Notes: a model not told the origin generated them from the letters alone. 13,785 bases of DNA from CAZSVI01 sp964610205 (GCA_964610205.1 CAZSVI010000102.1:1-13785); one strand, 5' to 3'; positions 1 to 7,726 are shown, counted from the first letter of the stretch. Numbers and translations: made by a program.

Positions 1-1723
1 ATTTCTTTTCCAGTTCTTCTGCTTCCTTTTTATCGTGATCCAGCTTAAGCTGAATTTCGTATTGCTTCCTTTCTGTTGTTTTTTGCTCTTCTTCGTTGTT
101 ATAAATCCGTTCTTCTGCTTTTCTTCCGTTTTCTTTTATTTTTTCCAGTTCGTCTTTTAGTTCATCGAGCAAATACTCCGGTACGGCTAAGCGGAAAAGG
201 TCAAATATTCCTGTAAGTTCATTGAACGCTTCCTTATGGTTTTTTACCCTTTCGCTAAAGATGCCTAAATCAATGAGAACGGTTTCCAGTCTTTTCTGTA
301 AGCTCTTTTTATTATTTGAACACTCATTGGCATTTTTCTGCAGCTTACTTTGATATGCGGAATGTTCTGTGGAAATTTTTTCAAAAAAACTCCTGCTATT
401 ATCCCATTTAGATAAAATGAAATCCTCTGATCTCTTTATCTCTTCCTGCACATTCCGGATACCCAGGCTATCGATTAAAACCTGCTTTTGCTTCCTGATT
501 GAATCTCTTTGTTCAATATCCTTCTCACGTTTTTTTAATAAAATATCGGTTTTTATTTCTTTTTCTCTGGCTTCATACCCGGCTAAATCCACTTCAATAC
601 TTTCAAGTGTTTGTTTAAGTTTTTCCTGCTCACTTTGCCTTTCTATCTTTGTTCTTCGGGCATGAGCATATTCGATATTATCACGTTGAAAATATAATTC
701 CTCCAGTTCCTTCTGTGCTTCACGCTTTTTTTCTGTCCATCCATTTTGCTGGTCTTCCGCACTCTCCAACATATTATACAAAGAAGCCAGTATCAGGTTT
801 CCTTCACGTATATGCCTTTCAATTGCCGTTAATGCTGTCAATCCCGATTCGGTAGTATCTAAAAGAGGAGCTATCAGCATCAGAAGCTCTTTATAATCAT
901 TTTCCCTTTCAATCAGTCTTGGCAGATCCCTTGTAATTGAAAGATTACTGATAAACATATCTTTCAGGCTCTCACCTGCATTTTCATTATAATTACTCAT
1001 GTTTTGCGTGATAGATTGAATCAACATTTTGTCAATAACCGACTTATTGTCGGTTGCCTTTGAAAAATAATTCCGAACACCGCCTTCATCCCTGTTAATG
1101 CTCTTCATCATTTCCCATTCCGCACGGTAAATTCCTCTGTTTTTCAAATATTCAAAAAAGTTTGAATTAAGCCTTCTGGTTTGGGACATGGGGTATTTAA
1201 CGATATATTTGCTGTTGTTGTCAATATAGCTCTCATATACATCAAATGCCGCAGGGCAATTATTTTTTGTATCATAAACAGGTATTTGCTCAATTGAAAA
1301 GAAACCGGAGTTATCATGCTCCACGGTATAATGAAAATAATTCAGTCCCGTTTTCTCTTCCAGTTCATCTGTCGAGTTGCGTTTTACAGCAGTAACACAT
1401 ATCCCTGTTAAAAGCCATTTTTCAGGAATTGTATCCAGTTTCCATTCTATAATTATGTGAAATGTATAGGGCTTAAAATTGCGGTATCGGTCATAGAACA
1501 TACTAATAATACGATTTCCGGATTCTTTTCCCCATCTTGTATCAGGCATGGTAATCTGGGACAAAAGCTGCATTAAAACCCCTTTTCCTCCCTGATTCAC
1601 CAGCGTAATCAGAGTATGATCCGGCTCATCATTTCGTGTAAAATCTATGATCGTATCCTCATATCCCTTTCTGAAATTATCATATCGCACTCCGGTTATC
1701 CGAACCTTATTAATCTTCGGCAT
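1..1723 (-). CDS. jetC: JetC, SMC-like ATPase of Wadjet system (C-terminus cut by window)
   Basis: Open frame of 574 codons running off the left edge. The start ATG at 1723-1721 has GGGAGG nine bases upstream and overlaps the end of jetB by 14 bases, which suggests translational coupling. The N-terminus (about 1-60) is an ABC/SMC-type ATPase head: a beta strand (KVRITGVRYDNF), then a P-loop-like LVNQGGKGVLMQLL with the lysine at residue 47. The residue after that Lys is Gly, not the usual Ser/Thr. From about residue 315 to the edge the protein is charged and heptad-rich (runs of E, K, Q, L), as expected of the SMC/MukB-like coiled coil. The signature motif, Walker B and second head half would lie beyond the window. 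In Wadjet, JetC is the motor that extrudes DNA loops with JetA and JetB. The family call rests on operon context, the N-terminal head and the coiled coil. Confidence 0.85.
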   Translation of the reverse strand, partial: MPKINKVRITGVRYDNFRKGYEDTIIDFTRNDEPDHTLITLVNQGGKGVLMQLLSQITMPDTRWGKESGNRIISMFYDRYRNFKPYTFHIIIEWKLDTIPEKWLLTGICVTAVKRNSTDELEEKTGLNYFHYTVEHDNSGFFSIEQIPVYDTKNNCPAAFDVYESYIDNNSKYIVKYPMSQTRRLNSNFFEYLKNRGIYRAEWEMMKSINRDEGGVRNYFSKATDNKSVIDKMLIQSITQNMSNYNENAGESLKDMFISNLSITRDLPRLIERENDYKELLMLIAPLLDTTESGLTALTAIERHIREGNLILASLYNMLESAEDQQNGWTEKKREAQKELEELYFQRDNIEYAHARRTKIERQSEQEKLKQTLESIEVDLAGYEAREKEIKTDILLKKREKDIEQRDSIRKQKQVLIDSLGIRNVQEEIKRSEDFILSKWDNSRSFFEKISTEHSAYQSKLQKNANECSNNKKSLQKRLETVLIDLGIFSERVKNHKEAFNELTGIFDLFRLAVPEYLLDELKDELEKIKENGRKAEERIYNNEEEQKTTERKQYEIQLKLDHDKKEAEELEKK

Positions 1724-2468
1724 CTGCTTCTTCCTCCCGAGTTTTACGTATCATTTCTTTCATTTGCATATACCGCTCCTGGCCGTGATATAAATAGTCA
1801 AGACGTTCATAAAGTTCATTTTTGGGAATGATTTTAAGCTCCCGTGTATTGTCATAGATAAGGCCTTGATCAGCCAGCGGCTTTATTGCTTCATGAATAA
1901 ACGAATACCTGGTTCCTTTGGTATTAACAACATCGATCCTGCCGGAAGCCTGGTTTTCCTTGTACAAAGAGAATTCATTCACCCATAAATCATAAATCTG
2001 TTCAAGTGCAATTCCCCAGTCCTCTGCGAACTCCTGGCTCTCGGTTTGTCTTTTCATCCAGGATTCCAAAGTTTTCGTAACAATATCCTCTAATTTTGCA
2101 TATGAAACACCTTGTTCCTCCCAACGAATGCGGATATAACTTTCCATATCCACCTCCGCCAGATAAATGCAAAGAATCGTGTTGGCAAGGTAAAAATATC
2201 TTTTCCTCTCCAGGGCTTTATACTTGTCCTTCATCTGGGTGTAGGAATTGGCAAACATGCTTCCATATGGGCTTGCAACCATATGGATATTTTCCCGGGT
2301 TTCAAAAACCCTAAGCCCGCCTTCCACAGCCATATCCTTAACGATTTCTCTAACCTCAACGCTGTTATAATACTCCTGAGCCATCGAATCGGCAGACGGC
2401 AGAATTTTATTTTTTAATAATGAAAAGAAGACCTGAGCCCCTTTTTGTATTTCTTCAGAACCATACAT
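1710..2468 (-). CDS. jetB: JetB, KITE/MksE-like subunit of Wadjet system
   Basis: 252 aa, starting at an ATG with GGAGA eight bases upstream, 12 bases after the jetA stop. The protein is soluble and mostly helical. The stretch at about residues 175-215 (DVVNTKGTRYSFIHEAIKPL, then a short strand-rich ELKIIPKNEL) looks like a winged-helix element, and the C-terminus is acidic (EEEADAED). Size and place between a kleisin-like gene and an SMC-like gene match JetB, the MukE/MksE-type partner that binds the kleisin as a dimer. I associate this clostridial form with the family called DUF6063, from memory and not from a search. Its 3' end overlaps jetC, so the two are probably made in a fixed ratio. 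Confidence 0.8.
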   Translation of the reverse strand: MYGSEEIQKGAQVFFSLLKNKILPSADSMAQEYYNSVEVREIVKDMAVEGGLRVFETRENIHMVASPYGSMFANSYTQMKDKYKALERKRYFYLANTILCIYLAEVDMESYIRIRWEEQGVSYAKLEDIVTKTLESWMKRQTESQEFAEDWGIALEQIYDLWVNEFSLYKENQASGRIDVVNTKGTRYSFIHEAIKPLADQGLIYDNTRELKIIPKNELYERLDYLYHGQERYMQMKEMIRKTREEEADAED

Positions 2469-2480
2469 TCTAATCTTCTC

Positions 2481-3971
2481 CTATTCAACACATATTACAT
2501 AAGGCGAGACAACAACTTCATCCCATACGAGCCACTTTTCATGTGCTTCTATATATGAAGTAATTGTCTTCCCCTCGAGTTTTTTCATCTCAGCGTTTTT
2601 TTCACAAAGCCTTCTGAACAGCTCCAGACGCTCATCCACATCTTCTGCCATATTGTAAGCCATAGTCAGCGTTATATTGGTAATGGCAAGCATCATCAGC
2701 ATATCAATATTTTCTTTCTGCTCCATCCAAACCTGCCTTTTCTCCTGAGCTAAAAGATTTAATGAAGAAAAATGAAATTGACCTTTTTCCAGTAATGCAT
2801 GAAAAATCGGTGTATATAAGGTGGTAAGCTGTTCCCAGTCAACACCCTTTTCTTCCCAGCTTAACTCCTCTTCATCCTCCGGATTTTCCTCTTCTGTTAT
2901 AATGGTGTTATCCCCTTTGATGGTTTGTTCTTCCCATGCCCAATCCAACGGATAAATAAATTCCACATCTGCAGAAAAAAGTGGATTCAGTAAATTCTCC
3001 AATCTGTCAAAGCTGTCCAATCCATATTTAATGACAGTATTTTGCCAGATATCCTTTTTAAATGAAAGACTGCTTGTCCTCCAAAAGCTTTCAGGATATT
3101 CCACCCGAACTTTTACCTCCAAAGCCATATTCTCAACAACCAGCTTTGCAAGCTCGTTATGCAGCATGCGGGCACGCTCTAAGTTTTCAAACACCGATTC
3201 GGCTTCCAGACGCTGTTCATCGGGAAATGTCTCCACCCTTTTCTTCCAGGAAAACATATCCTGAAACACCTTTTGCTCTTCTTCAAACTGTATTTTGATT
3301 TCCTCTTCACTTTTTTTACGATTTCTTCGCTTGTCAAAAAAAATGACCTGTGGGTTACGAATCACATCTTCTGTGTAATCCCGCTCTCTGCGTATCAGAG
3401 TTCTGACTCTGGCAATTAAGTTATCGACACTGCTCTCAGCTTTATGAAAATTCCCGGATTTAATGAGCTGAAGCGTGTAAAACTGTTCTATATCGAAGCC
3501 AAATTCCTCTAATATTTCACGGGTTATAAATATTATTTCCTGTGCTATTTCGGTAAGCATATATACGGTGGAACCTCCCTTGTCCCACTGCGAAAGCTCA
3601 CGATCCTCCTTTAGATATTTAAACTTGTATTCCTCATGCTCTCCGGTATCTTCGTTGAAAATGTTCGTTCGAAAGGGTTCCTGCTTCGATGGTTCTCTGT
3701 ACCATAAAACACCGTCGGCGATCCTCTCTGCTATTACTCTGTCAGGTTTCAGATTTAAATCCCGCATGGCTTCCATTGTTAAAAACACCAGATCGGATCT
3801 GGTTCGGTCAGGGTTTTCAGTTATTTCCCTACGAAAAATTTTTAATAACAAAAGGAAACAGATTTCATGCACAATCTCCTGCATTTCACCTGCATCCAAC
3901 CCTGTTCCGAGCATTCGGACGGCCTGAATTTTCTTCATCCTTTCAAAAAAGCCTTTATTCGCCTGTTCCAT
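2481..3971 (-). CDS. jetA: JetA, kleisin-like (MukF/MksF-type) subunit of Wadjet system
   Basis: 496 aa with no signal peptide or membrane segment. The start ATG has a weak GGTGA upstream and lies 57 bases after the jetD stop. An N-terminal helical, winged-helix-like region (about 1-125) contains an HEICFLLLLKIFRR helix. A long charged helical middle follows (about 130-300, with DKRRNRKKSEEEIKIQFEEE). A very acidic linker (about 370-385, EENPEDEEELSWEE) leads to a helical C-terminal domain. N-domain, long helices, acidic linker and C-domain is the plan of kleisins such as MukF and MksF, which bridge the SMC heads and carry JetB. It resembles the divergent Wadjet JetA family I remember as DUF5716, not the type I DUF3375 form. 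No catalytic motif is seen or expected. Confidence 0.8.
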   Translation of the reverse strand: MEQANKGFFERMKKIQAVRMLGTGLDAGEMQEIVHEICFLLLLKIFRREITENPDRTRSDLVFLTMEAMRDLNLKPDRVIAERIADGVLWYREPSKQEPFRTNIFNEDTGEHEEYKFKYLKEDRELSQWDKGGSTVYMLTEIAQEIIFITREILEEFGFDIEQFYTLQLIKSGNFHKAESSVDNLIARVRTLIRRERDYTEDVIRNPQVIFFDKRRNRKKSEEEIKIQFEEEQKVFQDMFSWKKRVETFPDEQRLEAESVFENLERARMLHNELAKLVVENMALEVKVRVEYPESFWRTSSLSFKKDIWQNTVIKYGLDSFDRLENLLNPLFSADVEFIYPLDWAWEEQTIKGDNTIITEEENPEDEEELSWEEKGVDWEQLTTLYTPIFHALLEKGQFHFSSLNLLAQEKRQVWMEQKENIDMLMMLAITNITLTMAYNMAEDVDERLELFRRLCEKNAEMKKLEGKTITSYIEAHEKWLVWDEVVVSPYVICVE

Positions 3972-4028
3972 GATTCACCAAGTCTTTCAATACTTCTAAG
4001 TATTCAGTATGTCATTCAGTCAAATACT

Positions 4029-5096
4029 TCAACTATTCGTGAGGCCTTTCAGCACTTCATATGTTAAGAATTCCTGGGGAATTCTTTTTTTGTAATTCCA
4101 TAAATCCTCAATTATACCGGCATATTCGGGTTTTAATTGCATAAATTCCCGAATGATATCTTCCAGCACCTTAGGATTCATATTCTGCCGGCTATGCCCT
4201 ATGTCATAGCTTTTTCCCGTATCAAGCAAAAACTGATAGGCTGGGAAAAACAAACCGATGTCCAGTTCAGAATAGCTTTTCTTTAAAGAAGTATAGATAA
4301 GAAACCCTTCCGGATCTATATCTCCAAAATATTTTATCACACACTCCTTAGCCACTGCAATTTCATCTAAAAAAGAAAGACTTTTAATGATATGTTTCCC
4401 GTCTCCAAAGATAATCAAGTCAGGCTCCATTCCAAAAACAATCCCTCCTTTTTCTGCCCAACGCTTGATAGAAAAAAAGGTTGAATGGTTTTCCAGGATA
4501 AGAACCTTACGGGTTTTTTCTCTTTTACGAATCCAATATGTAAACATTTGCCCATACTTTATCATCTTCAGTTGATCATAGGTTAAATTTAATCTGCTTA
4601 TAACCTTTTTATCTTCAGTTTGTAAAAACTTCTCATTGCCGAACAGCTCAAGACACCTTTCCTCGCAGCTTGCATATTCTCGTTTCTCCACGCTTTTAAA
4701 AAACTCATAAATACTTAAAATATATTGTTTTTCTTCTGATGTATGCCATTTGGGATTTCTGATATATCCCGACATATCCAACCTGTCGGAAAGCTGCATC
4801 ATAAAGGCCGTACCCCATTGCTGAATTTGAGATTCACACACTAATCTCCAGCGGGATTGCAAGGCCGGGTTTATTCCATTAAAATTAGATGACACAACAG
4901 GCGCAATCACTTCCCTTTGCTCCAGTGATTTTATGGCATTATAAAAAAAAGGGTAGCCACCTGTTCGAACATAGGAGCTTTGCCCTCCAATTTTTTCAAT
5001 AACAAACTTTTCGGCATCCTCAATACTAAACCGGTTTCTCTGTTTTTCTTTCATATAATCCACAAATAGATTAAGTAATTTTAAAATTTTGTCCAT
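4029..5096 (-). CDS. jetD: JetD, Toprim-fold DNA nuclease of Wadjet system
   Basis: 355 aa, first gene of the operon, with AAGGTG seven bases before the ATG. The N-terminal part (about 1-190) is helical with a winged-helix look (SSYVRTGGYPFFYNAIKSLE at 40-59) and should bind DNA. The C-terminal half (about 197-355) is the DUF2220-type Toprim domain, related to the topoisomerase VI A subunit. Strand VLILENHSTF carries the conserved acidic residue E202, and YFGDIDPEGFLIY carries the D259-x-D261 pair that binds catalytic metal. These residues are intact, so the nuclease should be active. In characterised Wadjet systems JetD cuts plasmids that the JetABC motor has reeled in. Having jetD first differs from the A-B-C-D order of the best-known type I system and fits a type II/III arrangement; the exact subtype is uncertain. 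Confidence 0.88.
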   Translation of the reverse strand: MDKILKLLNLFVDYMKEKQRNRFSIEDAEKFVIEKIGGQSSYVRTGGYPFFYNAIKSLEQREVIAPVVSSNFNGINPALQSRWRLVCESQIQQWGTAFMMQLSDRLDMSGYIRNPKWHTSEEKQYILSIYEFFKSVEKREYASCEERCLELFGNEKFLQTEDKKVISRLNLTYDQLKMIKYGQMFTYWIRKREKTRKVLILENHSTFFSIKRWAEKGGIVFGMEPDLIIFGDGKHIIKSLSFLDEIAVAKECVIKYFGDIDPEGFLIYTSLKKSYSELDIGLFFPAYQFLLDTGKSYDIGHSRQNMNPKVLEDIIREFMQLKPEYAGIIEDLWNYKKRIPQEFLTYEVLKGLTNS

Positions 5097-5133
5097 ATGG
5101 CACCTTTATTTTATACAATGATAATTTAGATAT

Positions 5134-5161
5134 ATAATATCATAACGCAGCAAAGCTGCAA
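5134..5161 (-). promoter_or_regulatory. Possible promoter of the Wadjet operon
   Basis: Reading leftward there is TTGCAG (5161-5156), a 16-base spacer, then TATTAT (5139-5134), about 37 bases before the jetD ATG. Both boxes are one base off consensus or nearly so. The spacer contains a perfect 5-base inverted repeat, GCAGC-aaa-GCTGC (5147-5159), which could be an operator or simply chance. Confidence 0.35.
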
Positions 5162-5170
5162 GTATTCAGG

Positions 5171-5198
5171 AGTCAGAAGTCAGAAGTCAGAAGTCAGA
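5171..5198. repeat. Four perfect tandem copies of heptamer AGTCAGA
   Basis: The 7-base unit AGTCAGA is repeated exactly four times with no mismatch. It lies between the Wadjet operon start and the divergent promoter that begins at 5205. Such short heptamer arrays occur in intergenic DNA of several bacteria and change length by replication slippage. It ends six bases before the -35 box of the rightward promoter, so copy number could affect its use. Confidence 0.9.
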
Positions 5199-5204
5199 AT
5201 AATT

Positions 5205-5233
5205 TTGACAATATAACTAATAAATTGTATAAT
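5205..5233 (+). promoter_or_regulatory. Consensus sigma-A promoter for the rightward transcript
   Basis: TTGACA at 5205-5210 and TATAAT at 5228-5233 with a 17-base spacer: both boxes and the spacing match the housekeeping consensus exactly. Transcription should start near 5240, which gives a leader of about 255 bases before the QueG-like gene at 5496. The strength of the promoter and length of the leader are notable for a housekeeping-type enzyme gene. Confidence 0.8.
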
Positions 5234-5282
5234 CTAGTTACAAAAAATGTGTTGTATTGTTATCCTGTAAAGCATACTAACT

Positions 5283-5423
5283 ATGAGAATTATACCGCTA
5301 AAGCAGGTATTATTTATACCTTTTAAGGAAGTCTGCGCAAAAAAGATTGTTAACAACGATTTACAATTTAATTTAGAGTTGGACCATTTTATAGGAGTAA
5401 GGCTCCCTGAATATAAATTATAA
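5283..5423 (+). other. Short 46-codon ORF in the leader, no clear ribosome site
   Basis: An ATG at 5283 opens 46 codons ending at TAA 5421-5423 (begins MRIIPLKQVLFIPFKEVCAK; ends HFIGVRLPEYKL). It lies just downstream of the consensus promoter and in the same reading frame as the gene at 5496. No Shine-Dalgarno sequence precedes the ATG. The composition looks protein-like, so it may be a real small protein, a leader ORF or the tail of a decayed gene. I do not recognise it. Confidence 0.25.
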
Positions 5424-5495
5424 AGTGAATTAATTAAGATTAGAAAAGAAAAGGGATTATCACAATCAGATTTTAAGAATAACGAGGTTAATTCT
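5424..5495 (+). pseudogene. Scrap resembling the start of an XRE-type HTH regulator
   Basis: Directly after the TAA at 5421, in the same frame and running open into the ATG at 5496, the codons read ELIKIRKEKGLSQSDF. That is a close match to the first helices of HTH_3/XRE regulators, which typically have a pattern like LikelRkekglSqeeLA. There is no start codon, and the rest of the HTH (second helix of the pair onward) is missing. I infer a decayed regulator fragment left upstream of the QueG-like gene. Confidence 0.35.
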
Positions 5496-6425
5496 ATGAA
5501 TCAGAAAAACAGTATCAGTATTGATATTTTAAATCAACTTAAATCCGCAGGGTTTCCTGCTGCGTTTTTGCCTTATCAGTACTTAGCGAAAATAATAGAA
5601 ACATATGATGAGCTTCCTTCAATAAGAACGAACACAACATTTATTCAAAATGCCGTAAAACACTTTCACAATCACCAGATACCTGATGTTCCCTTCGAGC
5701 CGCTGTCATTTTTGATTGTCGCCTGCCAGGGTGAACCGGCGCAGGTAGTTCTTAATTATAATGGTAAAGAAGTTACTGTTCCCATCCCGCCAACATATCT
5801 TGACAATTCTGAGCAACACCAAAAACTGAATGACGCGCTGAAATCAGCGGTGCAGGGTTATCAAACTGATCATGTAAGAGGTATATCACAAAAGCTGTTG
5901 GCTGTTTGCAGCGGGCTTGGAAAGTATGGGCGTAATAATGTTTGTTACATAAATGAATTTGGTAGCTTTTTCAGCCTGAATGCCTATTACACAAATATTC
6001 CCTGTGCGAACATTTCGTACCCCATTGCCTTTTTGGATAGCTGTGAATCCTGCGAATTATGCAGACAAAACTGCCCAACCGGAGCAATCGATCAGTATTC
6101 GGTTATTAACGCTGAAAAATGCCTGACCATGCATAACGAAAACAAACAGATACTTCCGGACTGGATACCTCAAAGCTCACATCATACATTGATCGGATGT
6201 CTTCGTTGTCAGGAGATTTGCCCGCATAACAAACCGATATTGGCAACGGCCGGAAATACACTGAAATTAAACGAAAGCGAAACACAGGTACTGCTTTCTT
6301 CCGATCCGGAAGCAATTCCGTTAGATCTTATGCAAAAGCTCAAACAGTTTGGATTAAATGATTTTATTTTATCGGTTGTCGGAAGAAACGCACGACTGGC
6401 TTTACTTAATAATTGTATAAGGTGA
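5496..6425 (+). CDS. QueG-like double [4Fe-4S] cluster protein
   Basis: 309 aa; ATG with GAGG eight bases upstream. The C-terminal half has the eight cysteines of the QueG/double-cluster ferredoxin domain: C183, C186, C189 and C193 (CESCELCRQNCPTGAI), C209, then C235, C238 and C242 (GCLRCQEICPHN). Just before lies the family signature AVCSGLGKYGRNN (136-148), equivalent to the ARAGLGWIGKN region of epoxyqueuosine reductases. QueG uses cobalamin and two [4Fe-4S] clusters to reduce epoxyqueuosine in tRNA to queuosine. Here the N-terminal half is divergent and the usual VDT segment with the proposed catalytic Asp is not clearly present (TDHVRG at 124-129 is the nearest). A paralogue with another redox role is therefore as likely as true QueG. 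No signal peptide, so cytoplasmic. No other queuosine gene is near. It is the first complete gene after the promoter at 5205. Confidence 0.75.
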   Translation: MNQKNSISIDILNQLKSAGFPAAFLPYQYLAKIIETYDELPSIRTNTTFIQNAVKHFHNHQIPDVPFEPLSFLIVACQGEPAQVVLNYNGKEVTVPIPPTYLDNSEQHQKLNDALKSAVQGYQTDHVRGISQKLLAVCSGLGKYGRNNVCYINEFGSFFSLNAYYTNIPCANISYPIAFLDSCESCELCRQNCPTGAIDQYSVINAEKCLTMHNENKQILPDWIPQSSHHTLIGCLRCQEICPHNKPILATAGNTLKLNESETQVLLSSDPEAIPLDLMQKLKQFGLNDFILSVVGRNARLALLNNCIR

Positions 6426-6432
6426 ACTATGA

Positions 6433-6618
6433 GAACACTTTCCGGTATCAGATCTGAATGGAGCATTGCTTAATAGCAGCGAGAAATTGTCACAATTTAC
6501 CCCGAATACGATAAATTTTCTTTTAAAAAAAGGCATTGTGTTCTCATATGCAACTTCACGTTTCATTGTAACGGCTACCAGAATTGCTGCAGGTAGATCG
6601 CAAATAACAGGAGCATAA
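6433..6618 (+). pseudogene. Truncated remnant of a Cof-type HAD phosphatase
   Basis: Sixty-one open codons after a TGA, without a start codon, read FPVSDLNGALLNSSEKLSQF followed by TPNTINFLLKKGIVFSYATS. This is the N-terminus of Cof-family HAD phosphatases, where motif I is DLDGTLLNS and the strand-helix leading to motif II reads like GixfxxATGR. The catalytic second Asp of motif I is Asn, the Thr/Ser motif is degraded (ATS), and the frame ends at TAA 6616-6618, about 200 residues before the normal end. It fills the gap between the QueG-like and lactonase genes and cannot encode a working phosphatase. Confidence 0.7.
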
Positions 6619-6653
6619 TTATAGCAAGCTGAGTTTTACCCGGCATTGGAAAG

Positions 6654-6658
6654 AAAGG
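6654..6658 (+). promoter_or_regulatory. Ribosome binding site deciding the lactonase start
   Basis: AAAGG at 6654-6658 lies nine bases before ATG 6668, a normal spacing. A TTG at 6659, in frame and three codons earlier, abuts this site and could not use it. Confidence 0.55.
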
Positions 6659-6667
6659 TTGTGTTTT

Positions 6668-7726
6668 ATGAAGGATTATTGTAAAAGCATGTTTTATGTT
6701 GGTTCGTACTCTGACAGCATTTATATTATGGAGCTCGATCGGGAAAAGGAAAAACTATGCATAATAAACCGTATCGAACACTGTAATAGGCCCTCTTACC
6801 TTTGTATCCATTCCGGGAAAAATTATCTCTATGCAAATAATGAAATTTCGAATGGTTTAGGAGGCGTAAGTGCCTATGATATTACAGACAAACTTGCTCC
6901 AAGGCATATCAACAGTATTTGCTTCAATGCTTCAGGCCCTTGCCACATCTCACTGTCGGAAGATCAGCACACACTTTTATCTGCAAGTTACGCAGAGGGT
7001 AAAATTTTTACCAACCCTGTAAATCAGGATGGTTCATTGAACGGATGTACTTCTGTTATCCGGCATGAAAACGGGGATATGCTGCGAAAGGGTATTATTC
7101 AAGGCAGTCAGTCACAGGCTCGCGCCCATTTTATTCTTCAGGTGCCCGGAACCCAATATGTTCTTGCAACCGACCTCGGAGCTGACAGAGTGTATGTTTA
7201 TACTCTTGAAAAAGGCAATCTGATGGCACACAATTACCTGCAGGCTGTTTCAGGCTCCGGCCCAAGGCACCTGGAGCTTCATCCGACCGGTAATACCATC
7301 TATTTGATAAATGAGCTGAACAATACGGTGAATGTACTTCGGTTCAACAAGTCAGAAGGTAATTTAAATTCTATCCAGCAGTTAACAACGCTCCCCCATA
7401 ATTTCAGTGGGGCATCCTATTGTTCTGCGATACACATTTCAAAAGACAGGCGCTTTTTATATGCTGCAAACAGAGGCTTTGACAGCATTGCGGTTTTTTC
7501 AGTGAACGAGAAGGATCACAGTCTCACCTCGACAGGCTGTATGCCGTTATCACATAAAACACCCAGAGATTTTGCCATTGACCCTTCAGGCAAATATATG
7601 CTTGTAGGAAATATGGATTCTGATTCCGTAAGTCTTTGCCGCATATCAGCCGTAACCGGCATACCCGAAATTCTGCATCATACCTGCGGTATAGAAAAAC
7701 CTTCATGTTTCGCATTTGTTAATTGA
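6668..7726 (+). CDS. pgl: Beta-propeller lactonase, 6-phosphogluconolactonase family
   Basis: 352 aa from ATG 6668 (a TTG three codons upstream is less likely). Repeats of about 45-50 residues, each with strand patterns such as YLYANNE, YVLATDLGADRVYVY (164-178), IYLINELNNTVNV (211-223), FLYAANRGFDSIAVF (263-277) and YMLVGNMDSDSVSL (310-323), form the seven-bladed propeller of the YbhE/YkgB lactonase family. Conserved family segments are GPCHISL (90-96), ARAHF (151-155) and GPRHLELHP (198-206). The family hydrolyses 6-phosphogluconolactone in the pentose phosphate pathway in E. coli, but many members have unproven sugar-lactone substrates. No signal peptide. It lies 242 bases after the QueG-like gene with a HAD remnant between, so it could share that transcript; no strong promoter of its own was found. 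The symbol is by family only. Confidence 0.82.
   Translation: MKDYCKSMFYVGSYSDSIYIMELDREKEKLCIINRIEHCNRPSYLCIHSGKNYLYANNEISNGLGGVSAYDITDKLAPRHINSICFNASGPCHISLSEDQHTLLSASYAEGKIFTNPVNQDGSLNGCTSVIRHENGDMLRKGIIQGSQSQARAHFILQVPGTQYVLATDLGADRVYVYTLEKGNLMAHNYLQAVSGSGPRHLELHPTGNTIYLINELNNTVNVLRFNKSEGNLNSIQQLTTLPHNFSGASYCSAIHISKDRRFLYAANRGFDSIAVFSVNEKDHSLTSTGCMPLSHKTPRDFAIDPSGKYMLVGNMDSDSVSLCRISAVTGIPEILHHTCGIEKPSCFAFVN

Noticed and set aside
1..1723. RecN/SbcC DNA-repair ATPase as identity of the leftmost gene
   Set aside because: Operon with JetD, JetA and JetB and overlap with jetB make JetC a better explanation.
5171..5198. CRISPR array
   Set aside because: Units are 7 bases with no spacers; it is a simple tandem repeat.
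6659..6667. TTG start for the lactonase gene three codons upstream
   Set aside because: The AAAGG site abuts the TTG and is correctly spaced only for ATG 6668.
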